Shown here: one piece after another, positions 7,617-14,239 of the stretch | How positions within the stretch are numbered: the first letter of the stretch is position 1 | Layout: each line of letters starts with the position of its first letter | The notes under the pieces: generated by a model | Seen by the model: only the letters and a program-made list of their open reading frames with translations | Database searches by the model: none | What the model was told of the DNA's origin: nothing | Made by a program: the position numbers and the translations under genes | Source of the DNA: a virus | Reading direction: 5' to 3' (one strand) | DNA: 20,971 nt | Virus record (IMG/VR): IMGVR_UViG_3300031670_000504 | Span: 1 to 20,971 of that record

Positions 7617-9078
7617 TCGACGTGAATATGACGCCGTGCTGCGTCAAGACTTCAATGCCTTTATTGAGAAGTGCTACTACCAGTTGAACCCAACGGGCGT
7701 GTTTCTACCCAACTGGCACCTGGAGGCCATGGCGGCGAAGCTCGAGGACTGCCGCTGGCGCGAGAGCCGGCGGGTCATCCTCACCGTCCCACCCCGGCAC
7801 CTGAAGTCCATCGCGGCCTCGGTTGCGCTCGTGGCCTGGTGGCTTGGACACGACCCCACGGCCCAGATCCTGTGTGCCAGTTATGGCCAGGACCTGGCAG
7901 ACAAGCATGCACTCGACTGTCGGGCCGTGATGCAAAGCCTCTGGTACCAGCGGATTTTTAAGACCCGCCTGTCGGAGGAGAAGCAAGCCGTGCATGACTT
8001 TGAGACTACGGCCAAGGGATTTCGGATGGCGACCTCCATCGGCGGTGTACTCACCGGCCGAGGCGCGGATGTGGTCATCATCGATGACCCCCTCAAGCCC
8101 GATGAGGCGGTCTCCGACGTCCGGCGGCGGGCGGCGAATGAATGGTATGACAATACCTTGTATACCCGACTCAACGACAAGCACACGGGCTGCATCATTA
8201 TCGTCATGCAGCGATTGCACGAAGATGACCTCGTCGGGCATGTACTGGGTCAGGAGTCCTGGGAGGTGGTCGCCTTTCCGGCCATCGCCGAGGTGGATGA
8301 GCGTCATGTGATTGAAACTGCGTTCGGCACCTATACGCATGTGCGCAAGGCTGGAGAAGCCTTACACCCTGAGCGCGAGTCATTGGAGACCCTAAAGAAC
8401 ATCCGCCAAACCCTCGGGGACTACAACTTCGCCGGCCAGTACCAACAAGTTCCTGCACCCCTCGGCGGGGGTATGGTCAAACGCAAGTGGTTGCAGACCT
8501 ACGAGCCTAACCAGCTACCGGAGAAATTTGACCAGATTGTGCAGAGCTGGGATACCGCCAACTCGGTGTCTGAGCTCAGCAATTACAGTGTGTGCACCAC
8601 CTGGGGGATCAAGGCCAAGAACATCTATTTACTGCATGTTCTGCGTAAGCGACTGGAATATCCGGATCTGAAACGGGCTGTGCGTGAGCAAGAGAATTTG
8701 CGTGAAGCCACCGTTGTCCTTATTGAGGACAAAGCATCTGGAACCCAGCTCATTCAGGAATTGAATCAGGAAGGGCCCCATGACATCACCGCCTACAAAC
8801 CGGATGGGGATAAGGTCATGCGCATGCATGCCCAGACGGCCACCATCGAAAATGGCCGCGTGCTCATCCCCAAAGAAGCACCATGGCTGGATGATTACCT
8901 GCATGAGCTCGTCAACTTCCCGAATGGGAAGTATTCAGATCAGGTGGATTCAACTTCCCAGGCTTTGGACTGGATCAAGCAAGACGCGCGCGTGCCAGGA
9001 ATCCTTCAATACTACATCAACGAAAACATCCGCATGGGGCTTGCCTATCCGGATGGCACATTGAAGGATGACTATTGA
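7603..9078 (+). CDS. Phage terminase large subunit
   Basis: A 491-residue packaging motor protein of the phage TerL type. The ATPase half shows a Walker-A-like VPPRHLKSI (62-70), a Walker B VVIIDDP (157-163) and a conserved MQRLHEDD segment (202-209). The C-terminal RNase H-like nuclease half shows D317 (QSWDTA), E375 (LIEDKASG) and an acidic cluster near D446-D449. In tailed phages it cuts concatemeric DNA and pumps it into the prohead. The GTG start at 7603 is chosen because AGGAG sits just upstream and it leaves a 14-base overlap with DUF5681; a longer reading from 7444 would add a non-conserved tail. Length and motifs look intact. No portal, protease or capsid gene follows; downstream is a decayed gene on the opposite strand. 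Confidence 0.92.
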   Translation: MKNLNRREYDAVLRQDFNAFIEKCYYQLNPTGVFLPNWHLEAMAAKLEDCRWRESRRVILTVPPRHLKSIAASVALVAWWLGHDPTAQILCASYGQDLADKHALDCRAVMQSLWYQRIFKTRLSEEKQAVHDFETTAKGFRMATSIGGVLTGRGADVVIIDDPLKPDEAVSDVRRRAANEWYDNTLYTRLNDKHTGCIIIVMQRLHEDDLVGHVLGQESWEVVAFPAIAEVDERHVIETAFGTYTHVRKAGEALHPERESLETLKNIRQTLGDYNFAGQYQQVPAPLGGGMVKRKWLQTYEPNQLPEKFDQIVQSWDTANSVSELSNYSVCTTWGIKAKNIYLLHVLRKRLEYPDLKRAVREQENLREATVVLIEDKASGTQLIQELNQEGPHDITAYKPDGDKVMRMHAQTATIENGRVLIPKEAPWLDDYLHELVNFPNGKYSDQVDSTSQALDWIKQDARVPGILQYYINENIRMGLAYPDGTLKDDY

Positions 9079-9099
9079 TATCAAAACGTTCGCGATAAT

Positions 9100-9435
9100 T
9101 CAAAGGTCAGGGAGCGCAATACATCGGCATCCAACTTCATTTGTACAATTTGCATATGGTAACTCTAGCACGGAATCTAGCGGTAAGGTTTTGTTGATAA
9201 ACGTTTGACAATAGGCGCAGGAATTGTCACTCGAAAGAATGTGCACGGTTTTTATACCAAGTCGGCGAACTCACCAGGGTTTCGATATCCAGTCTGTGCG
9301 ATATTGAGAGTTTATCGGGACGCCATTTCTTGGATCTGCTTGCCCCCATAAGTACATCATGGCAGCAGGAATGGCTAAAACTCGAAATTTGTCATCGGGT
9401 ATATCTGCAAGCAGAGACGGCTTTTTTGAAAACAT
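9100..9435 (-). pseudogene. Cys-rich small protein gene with an in-frame stop
   Basis: On the minus strand one frame reads from ATG at 9435 to TGA at 9271-9273, then continues in the same frame to TGA at 9100. The second part encodes VRRLGIKTVHILSSDNSCAY and then a tail with a C-x2-C pair, LPYANC, and a C-x-C (GCRC), a metal-binding-like pattern that looks conserved and not random. The simplest reading is a nonsense mutation (for example TGG or CGA to TGA) in a gene of about 111 codons. Upstream of 9435 the frame runs into repetitive DNA, so the original 5' end may have been lost or replaced. It lies tail to tail with the terminase gene, 21 bases apart. I do not recognise the family with certainty. 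Confidence 0.5.
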
Positions 9436-9811
9436 TGTTCGTATGACGAGCCAGTGAAGGGCGAAGCCCGAGGCGAGGAACCTGCGGTAGCCGCAGCGGA
9501 CGTAGCACTGCGGAGTCTGCGAAGCTAAGTGCGAAGTCCGCGCCGCGGCGTAGTGTAGTTGTGGAGGAGGCATTGAATGAAGACGCGTAGCGTCCTCTGA
9601 CAGGCCGACGAACGCAGGACGGCCGCAGAGAAAGGAATAGCCGTCGCTGGAGGGAGTGGCCGGGACGCCGGGACCGTACCGACCGTTACGAGCGACGCGA
9701 CTCTATCGTACAGGCCTGGCTTGGATTAGTAGCTGTGACAGTACTTTTGACACTTTTAGCTCGAAGCGGGTAATTGGTGTTGTGGCCATGGCTAACTATT
9801 TGTGGATTCTT
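9436..9811. other. Gene-free repetitive/structured spacer with a remnant frame
   Basis: The stretch about 9450-9570 is GC-rich and built of short self-complementary motifs (GGGCGAAGCCC, GCGGTAGCCGC), resembling a dispersed intergenic repeat. A plus-strand frame open from 9591 to TAA 9771-9773 encodes an Arg-rich stretch followed by a hydrophobic segment (QAWLGLVAVTVLLTLLARSG) but has no ATG. A GGAGGAGG followed by ATG at 9577 lies in another frame, so a frameshifted small membrane-protein gene is conceivable. Otherwise I see no gene here. Confidence 0.35.
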
Positions 9812-9851
9812 GGGGCCACCTAGGGGCCTTGAAACGGCCCACAGGTGCCCC
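9812..9851 (+). repeat. Large imperfect hairpin
   Basis: GGGG plus CACCT (9812-9821, one bulged C) pairs with AGGTGCCCC (9843-9851), and inside it GGGCC (9824-9828) pairs with GGCCC (9836-9840) around the loop TTGAAAC. This could form a strong two-tier stem in RNA or single-stranded DNA. There is no T run, so an intrinsic terminator is unlikely. Confidence 0.5.
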
Positions 9852-9871
9852 TATATGCATAAATGGTAGGT

Positions 9872-10021
9872 AGCGTCCGTACCACCGGCATCCCTGCCGG
9901 TTGCACAGCGCGACCCACATTGGCCGAATGGCTTCCAGGCGCACAGTCGCCAAGGCCATTTCTCGAGCGTTCGCCTGAAGCGCGGTCCTACGGACCAAAC
10001 CACGACGGCCTCTGGCTTCCG
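9872..10021. repeat. 150-bp direct repeat, copy 1
   Basis: This 150-bp segment recurs at 10253-10402 with no gaps and three base differences (about 98% identity). It contains a perfect 7-bp hairpin (9884-9890 with 9895-9901, loop TCCC) and a second short palindrome, GGTCC-TAC-GGACC. A long stop-free frame on the minus strand reads through both copies but is compositional. It is most likely a dispersed intergenic repeat of this genome. No terminal inverted repeats or transposase are visible. Confidence 0.85.
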
Positions 10022-10252
10022 GGTCAATGGCCGGCTCCTTCCCCGCAACACTCGGGGAGCCGGTAGTGGTCTGCGGCTGCGCGCCAGGCTCGGGGTTGCG
10101 GTGCGGAGGCTGCCGACCATGGCACATTGGAAGCTGCTTGGCGTGATTTTCGGGGCCATTTTGGCCACGGTTTTCGGGCCCGGCAACCTGCAAGTCGAGG
10201 TATTCATGCAAGTTAGCATCGCTGCAAGCGGCAACGGCGCGACAACGCATGG
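10022..10252. other. Spacer between the two 150-bp repeats
   Basis: No supported gene. Directly after copy 1 a hairpin-forming stretch (GGCTCC ... GGAGCC, about 10030-10062) is present. The rest is GC-rich with no shared similarity to the flanks of copy 2. It may belong to a structured RNA upstream of the reverse transcriptase, but nothing proves transcription. Confidence 0.3.
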
Positions 10253-10402
10253 AGCGTCCGTACCACCGGCATCCCTGCCGGTTGCACAGCGCGACCCACA
10301 TTGGCAGACTGGCTTCCAGGCGCACAGTCGCCAAGGCCATTTCTCGAGCGTTCGCCTGAAGCGCGGTCCTACGGACCAAACCACGACGGCCTCGGGCTTC
10401 CG
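10253..10402. repeat. 150-bp direct repeat, copy 2
   Basis: Second copy of the repeat at 9872-10021. Two of the three differences lie close together (two bases in one 4-base patch near 10306-10309) and the third is near the 3' end. The substitutions are not adenine-specific. The repeat ends 54 bases before the reverse transcriptase start codon, so it would lie in that gene's leader if transcription begins further upstream. Confidence 0.85.
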
Positions 10403-10456
10403 TTCTGACCTGTTGGTAGCGGGGCATGGAAGTACCAACAGATCCATGAGCAGCGC

Positions 10457-11656
10457 TTGACAGCGTTCCAGCACGTCTCTGATATCGATTCACTTAGGCA
10501 AGCCTGGAAAAGCCTCCTAGACCATACACCATCTCGACATCGCGGCACGAGCGGCATTGACGGGGAGTCGGTTCGTCAATTTGCAGACAAAGCCGATCGA
10601 AATCTCCGGCAACTGTCATACTACCTGAGATCTGCCTGTTTTCATTACAATCGGCTCAAGGTCCATTTTGAAGAAAAGCCGACCGGCGGTCTTCGTCCCA
10701 TTTGCGTTCCGACTGTCCGTGATCGAATCGTCCAGCGTGCCGTGCTGGAATACCTTCATAGCCTGCCTAACCGACGATACCGCCTCGAAAATGATATTAG
10801 CTATGGATTTATTAAAGGCCGTACCGTCAGTCAAGCTGTTGAACGTGCGGTAACACTCCGCAATTCCTTCCCATGGGTCTACAAGACAGATATTTCAAAG
10901 TTTTTCGATACGTTGCCGAGACCGGCTTTGAAAGCACAATTGACCAGATTTATCCGGTTACGCAGTATTCATCCACTTCTACTAGATGCTATTGACTGTG
11001 AAATTGAGCCACGCGACACAATTCAAAAAGAAAAGCTCTCTAGAACACATCTAAAAGTCGGCGTCGGCGTCCGGCAAGGAATGCCTCTATCGCCATACTT
11101 CGCAAATCTACTTCTTAGATCATTCGATGCGGATATTCAAAAAAATGGATTCCGAGCCGTTCGCTACGCAGATGACCTTATAATTCTTGCTTCGTCTGAG
11201 CAGGAATGCAGGCACATACACGAATTCTGCAAAACAAGTCTCGATTCTTTAGGTCTAAGTATTCCTGATGTTGGCGACAAGAAAACTCACATTTGGTCGC
11301 CGACGGAGTCCGCTGAGTTCCTTGGTGTCGGATTAGAGCTAGACAGTAAGTCACGCTACGTCGTAAATCTCACAGATCATCAAATGGCGGGTAAGCGGGA
11401 GAGACTACTTGAGTTGGCCGATAATAAAACTATCCACTCACATAATCTAACGTTGTCTGTACTTCTTAGAAAGTTGGATGGTCGAATAGACGGATGGCTT
11501 GGCTGCTATGACTATGTAAACAATTTAGACGCATTCGAACAACGTCTAATGGACTGGCGCAAGCTAGCTTTGGAAAAGCTATTCGCAGAGCAACTTGGGC
11601 TGACGGACTTGACAAAGATTAGGCGGTGCTTCTTGGGGATTGAACCTTATTCCTAA
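10457..11656 (+). CDS. Orphan reverse transcriptase (group II-like / unknown-group type)
   Basis: A 399-residue RNA-directed DNA polymerase. Finger and palm motifs run in order: GGLRPICVPTVRDRIVQRA (78-96), SYGFIKGRTVSQAV (115-128), catalytic D145 in YKTDISKFFD (142-151), GVRQGMPLSPYFANLLL (204-220) and the YADD box (237-240), which gives the other two catalytic Asp. A thumb-like C-terminus follows (DGRIDGWLGCYDY, 341-353). There is no HNH endonuclease or full maturase DNA-binding domain, and no intron domain V was seen downstream. Retron (VTG) and diversity-generating (SQ) signatures are absent. It therefore fits a stand-alone bacterial RT, a class several of whose members protect against phage, but I cannot name the subgroup. 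The only usable start is TTG at 10457; the frame is closed by TGA at 10406. No partner gene is adjacent. Confidence 0.85.
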   Translation: MTAFQHVSDIDSLRQAWKSLLDHTPSRHRGTSGIDGESVRQFADKADRNLRQLSYYLRSACFHYNRLKVHFEEKPTGGLRPICVPTVRDRIVQRAVLEYLHSLPNRRYRLENDISYGFIKGRTVSQAVERAVTLRNSFPWVYKTDISKFFDTLPRPALKAQLTRFIRLRSIHPLLLDAIDCEIEPRDTIQKEKLSRTHLKVGVGVRQGMPLSPYFANLLLRSFDADIQKNGFRAVRYADDLIILASSEQECRHIHEFCKTSLDSLGLSIPDVGDKKTHIWSPTESAEFLGVGLELDSKSRYVVNLTDHQMAGKRERLLELADNKTIHSHNLTLSVLLRKLDGRIDGWLGCYDYVNNLDAFEQRLMDWRKLALEKLFAEQLGLTDLTKIRRCFLGIEPYS

Positions 11657-12183
11657 TAGTGGAGATACCTAGGCGTTGCAATTGATTCAGGCAAGCTCAT
11701 CCACAAGGAATGCCGTAACTTTGCTTGCATAAAAACTTGGTGTGCAGCACGCGATCTTGTCCCTTCGCTTCGGTGCTATATTCAGACGGGAGCGGGGAAA
11801 GCGAGGAGATCGTCTGTTTCTTTTTGGGCCAAAAAAGCAACGATCTTGCGCTGCTTTTTCGCTAGACCTTCGAGGGACCATCGGTCCTTAAACCGATTTT
11901 CAATTTCGCATTCCGCGAAAGGGATCATTACCTGATGGCCGAGATTCCGTCTCCGGAGGCTCGGTGAGCGCAGCGAATAGAGCGCGGTCCGCGCAGCGGA
12001 TTCGCCAGAAGGGATCTGTCTGTATTCAATTGCGGATTTCTGAGAAAGAAAGCTCGTCTCTGCCGGCGCGGCGAGAGAGTATTAAGCCCTTTCTGCGGGC
12101 TTCCTCAAGCCTGACGGGGCAGCCGGTTGACACAATGGGCCGAAGGAGTGATCTTGTCAGACGAGGTTGGGGCTTGTTGTCCG
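11657..12183. other. Gene-free spacer between RT and the RM-like cassette
   Basis: No supported coding frame in about 530 bp. A terminator-like element, CAGACG (11783-11788) with CGTCTG (11811-11816) followed by TTTCTTTTT, may end the RT transcript. A nested palindrome (GCGAA 11973-11977 with TTCGC 12001-12005, enclosing TCCGC-GCA-GCGGA 11988-12000) resembles a repeat end. TTGACA at 12127-12132 could be a -35 box for the RHH gene, but no good -10 follows at the right distance. Confidence 0.4.
11783..11825 (+). terminator. Possible terminator of the reverse transcriptase gene
   Basis: A 6-bp stem (11783-11788 with 11811-11816) with a long 22-base loop is followed at once by TTTCTTTTT (11817-11825). 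The T run is good but the stem is short and the loop large, so confidence is modest. Confidence 0.3.
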
Positions 12184-12210
12184 TTCACCGATGTGGTGAA
12201 ATTCGGTGAA
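12184..12210 (+). promoter_or_regulatory. Operator-like half-site array at the RHH gene
   Basis: TTCACC at 12184-12189 is followed by its complement GGTGAA at 12195-12200 and again at 12205-12210. Starts are 11 and 10 bp apart, about one helical turn, the spacing at which ribbon-helix-helix dimers usually stack on DNA. The array covers the proposed GTG start of the RHH gene, suggesting autoregulation of the RHH-methyltransferase operon. Confidence 0.5.
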
Positions 12211-12439
12211 GGTTGATAGCACGGCTAAAATGAAGGCAAAAAGAAAAGGGGCTGGAAAGAAGAGGATGCAGGCTCACAGCACGGCACAGGTGCGCGTAAC
12301 AGTCAGTTTTCCACCGAAGGTTTATGAGACTCTTGAAAACATTGGCAAGGAGAAAAAGGTGTCGTTCGCGTGGGTCGTCCGAGAAGCTGCCGAAAAGTAC
12401 ATCGGAGACAAGTGGCCGCTTTTCAAAGAGCCGGAGTAG
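12206..12439 (+). CDS. Ribbon-helix-helix (CopG-like) regulator
   Basis: A small protein of up to 77 residues. The core QVRVTVSFPPKVYETLENIG gives the RHH beta strand and first helix, and VSFAWVVREAAEKYI the second helix. A Lys/Arg-rich N-terminal arm precedes it. RHH proteins dimerise and insert the strand pair into the major groove, usually to repress their own operon. The start is uncertain: GTG 12206 lies inside the half-site array, while in-frame ATG codons at 12230 and 12266 (the latter just behind GGAAAGAAGAGG) would still give a complete domain. It lies 73 bases before methyltransferase A and probably controls the modification arm of the cassette. Confidence 0.7.
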   Translation: MKVDSTAKMKAKRKGAGKKRMQAHSTAQVRVTVSFPPKVYETLENIGKEKKVSFAWVVREAAEKYIGDKWPLFKEPE

Positions 12440-12512
12440 CGCGATGCAGTCCGTAGGGCAGGGAATAAATATCGATCAACATAGAAGCAACACAGAAAAG
12501 AGCAGGTAAAAA

Positions 12513-13448
12513 ATGGCAACGCGCTTGACAGCGCCGCGGCGGCAGAAGAAGAACACGATTTTGAAGGTAGAGGATGCATTGCCGATCGAGGTGGCCGCCC
12601 TGGAAAATGGGAAGGTAGATGCACGGAACCAACTTAATGATTTAACCGCGAAAGAGTGGATCGTCGAAACTGTCTCCGTGTGGAACCAGCGTGGCTTAGG
12701 TGCTGGTCATGCGGATGCGCAAATCGAGCGCCAGCATCCAGCCCCATTTTCTTTTACGGACGTGGGTCGCTTGGTCCGGTTTTTTACCAAACGCGGCGGT
12801 GTGGTGCTCGATCCGTTTGTTGGTGTCGGGTCCACGCTTAAAGCATGTGCTATTGACGGTCGCAACGGGATTGGGATTGAGCTGAACCCACGTTTTTCCG
12901 AGCTGACGCGGGAACGATTGAGCACGGAAGTCAGCGATATGTTCGCAAACGTAGGCGAGCAGAAAATTCTAGAGGGTGACGCGCGCAAGCTTCTGCCGAA
13001 GCTTGCTGATGAGAGCGTTGATCTCGTTGTGACCAGTCCGCCCTACTGGGGCATCCTCAGGAAGGAGGATCACAAGGCTCGCCAAGAACGTATCGCGAAC
13101 GGGTTATCTACAAATTACGGCGATGATCACCGGGACTTAGGTAACATCAAGGACTACGACGAGTTTCTCCGTGAACTGACCGGCATCTTCGACCAATGCC
13201 GCCGAGTGTTGAAGCCGGGGAAATATATGACCATCATCATCAGCGATTTTCGAGAAAAATCGCGCTACGTGATGTTTCATGCGGACCTGGCGCGATCTCT
13301 TGAGAACATTGGGCTCGAAGTCCGTGGCCTCAAGGTACTCTACCAGCGTCACAAGAAAATCTTTCCCTATGGTTATCCCTATTCCTATGTTCCTAACATC
13401 CACAATCAGTACATTTTGATAGTACAGAAGCCGAAGGCGAACAAATGA
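12513..13448 (+). CDS. DNA methyltransferase A (amino-methyltransferase, motif I before IV)
   Basis: A 311-residue AdoMet-dependent DNA methyltransferase. HPAPF (75-79) and motif I LDPFVGVGST (99-108) come first, then the acidic GIELNP motif (121-126), GDAR (155-158) and the catalytic motif IV TSPPYW (174-179). SPPY is most common in N4-cytosine enzymes, though N6-adenine cannot be excluded. The region after motif IV is short, so target recognition must lie in about 180-290. The stop codon overlaps the ATG of the next methyltransferase in ATGA, indicating coupled translation. Together with enzyme B it would protect host DNA from the nuclease encoded opposite. Two different methyltransferases in one system usually means an asymmetric recognition site, with one enzyme per strand. 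Confidence 0.88.
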   Translation: MATRLTAPRRQKKNTILKVEDALPIEVAALENGKVDARNQLNDLTAKEWIVETVSVWNQRGLGAGHADAQIERQHPAPFSFTDVGRLVRFFTKRGGVVLDPFVGVGSTLKACAIDGRNGIGIELNPRFSELTRERLSTEVSDMFANVGEQKILEGDARKLLPKLADESVDLVVTSPPYWGILRKEDHKARQERIANGLSTNYGDDHRDLGNIKDYDEFLRELTGIFDQCRRVLKPGKYMTIIISDFREKSRYVMFHADLARSLENIGLEVRGLKVLYQRHKKIFPYGYPYSYVPNIHNQYILIVQKPKANK

Positions 13449-14239
13449 GACAGGAACTTGTACACGGCGACTGCATCGCCGAGATGAAGGACTTGGCGGA
13501 TAGCAGCTTTAACCTGATCGTTGCCGATCCGCCTTACAACCTGAATAAGGATTTCGGCCCTTGGAAGGAAGCCGAACGACGTTCCGAGTGGAAGGATTGG
13601 ACGCGAGAGTGGCTCAGCCAGGCCCAGCGGGTCCTCTCAGATCAGGGAAACATTTTCGTCTATGGCATCCATCACCATCAGTGCTGGGTGCAGTGCATGA
13701 TGTTGGAGCTGGGGCTTATCTATCGGCGGCAAATAATCTGGTATTACGAGAATGGTTTTGCCGGGTATGGGAAGCGCTCTCTGAATGCGTGCTACGAGCC
13801 GCTTCTTTGGTTCTCGAAAACCGACAATTATATTTATGACACAATCCGCGAGCCTTACATGAGTCAGGAGCGGCTGAAACACAAGATCATCAAGAACGGC
13901 AAGGTGTGGACGCCGCACCCTGACGGCCGAATGGCCGGCGACGTGTGGGCGTTTCCGACCTTAGCCGGTCGTCGTTTCCGCGATGAGAAGGTCGATCATC
14001 CGACGCAAAAACCGTTGTCGATATCGAGGCGAATTGTCCGGCATTTCTCGAACCCCGGCGACACGGTTCTTGTGCCATTTGTCGGAAGTGGAACTGAGTG
14101 CGTCGCGGCTGCGGCGGAGGGCAGAGGATATTTCGGATGCGAGCTCAATCCCACCTATCTGAAACTAGCCAAACAGCGCCTCTCCGCTTTGCAGGAGCAG
14201 AAAGAGGCTGCGGAACAGGAAGAAGCCGTTCTTATTTAG
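13445..14239 (+). CDS. DNA methyltransferase B (beta-class, DPPYNL)
   Basis: A 264-residue methyltransferase of the opposite motif order to its partner: GDC (8-10), catalytic DPPYNL (28-33), HPTQKP (185-190), then motif I LVPFVGSGT (209-217) near the C-terminus. DPPY with this order points to an N6-adenine beta-class enzyme. One oddity is that the Asp normally preceding PFxGSGT is Val210 here, which may affect cofactor binding or simply be tolerated. It begins in the ATGA overlap with methyltransferase A and ends with an 8-base tail-to-tail overlap with the ferredoxin-domain gene, so the two arms of the cassette are locked together. The last 20 residues are Glu/Gln-rich. Confidence 0.9.
   Translation: MRQELVHGDCIAEMKDLADSSFNLIVADPPYNLNKDFGPWKEAERRSEWKDWTREWLSQAQRVLSDQGNIFVYGIHHHQCWVQCMMLELGLIYRRQIIWYYENGFAGYGKRSLNACYEPLLWFSKTDNYIYDTIREPYMSQERLKHKIIKNGKVWTPHPDGRMAGDVWAFPTLAGRRFRDEKVDHPTQKPLSISRRIVRHFSNPGDTVLVPFVGSGTECVAAAAEGRGYFGCELNPTYLKLAKQRLSALQEQKEAAEQEEAVLI

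Noticed and set aside
9872-10402. Template/variable repeat pair of a diversity-generating retroelement
   Set aside because: The three differences between the copies are not adenine-specific. The RT has QGMPLSP where DGR enzymes have an SQ motif, and neither copy lies at the end of a plausible target gene.
9792-10493. 233-codon minus-strand frame across both repeats
   Set aside because: It exists because the GC-rich repeats lack stop codons; a second minus-strand frame is open over the same stretch. The protein is itself a repeat with no recognisable fold.
10457-11656. Retron reverse transcriptase
   Set aside because: The retron-specific VTG and NAxxH motifs are absent, and no msr/msd-type flanking inverted repeats could be paired upstream.
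10457-11760. Complete group II intron
   Set aside because: No domain V-like hairpin was seen after the RT stop and no HNH or full maturase domain is encoded.
11964-12209. 81-codon plus-strand frame before the RHH gene
   Set aside because: Low-complexity Arg/Ser composition, overlap with the operator array, and no ribosome site; it is probably spurious.
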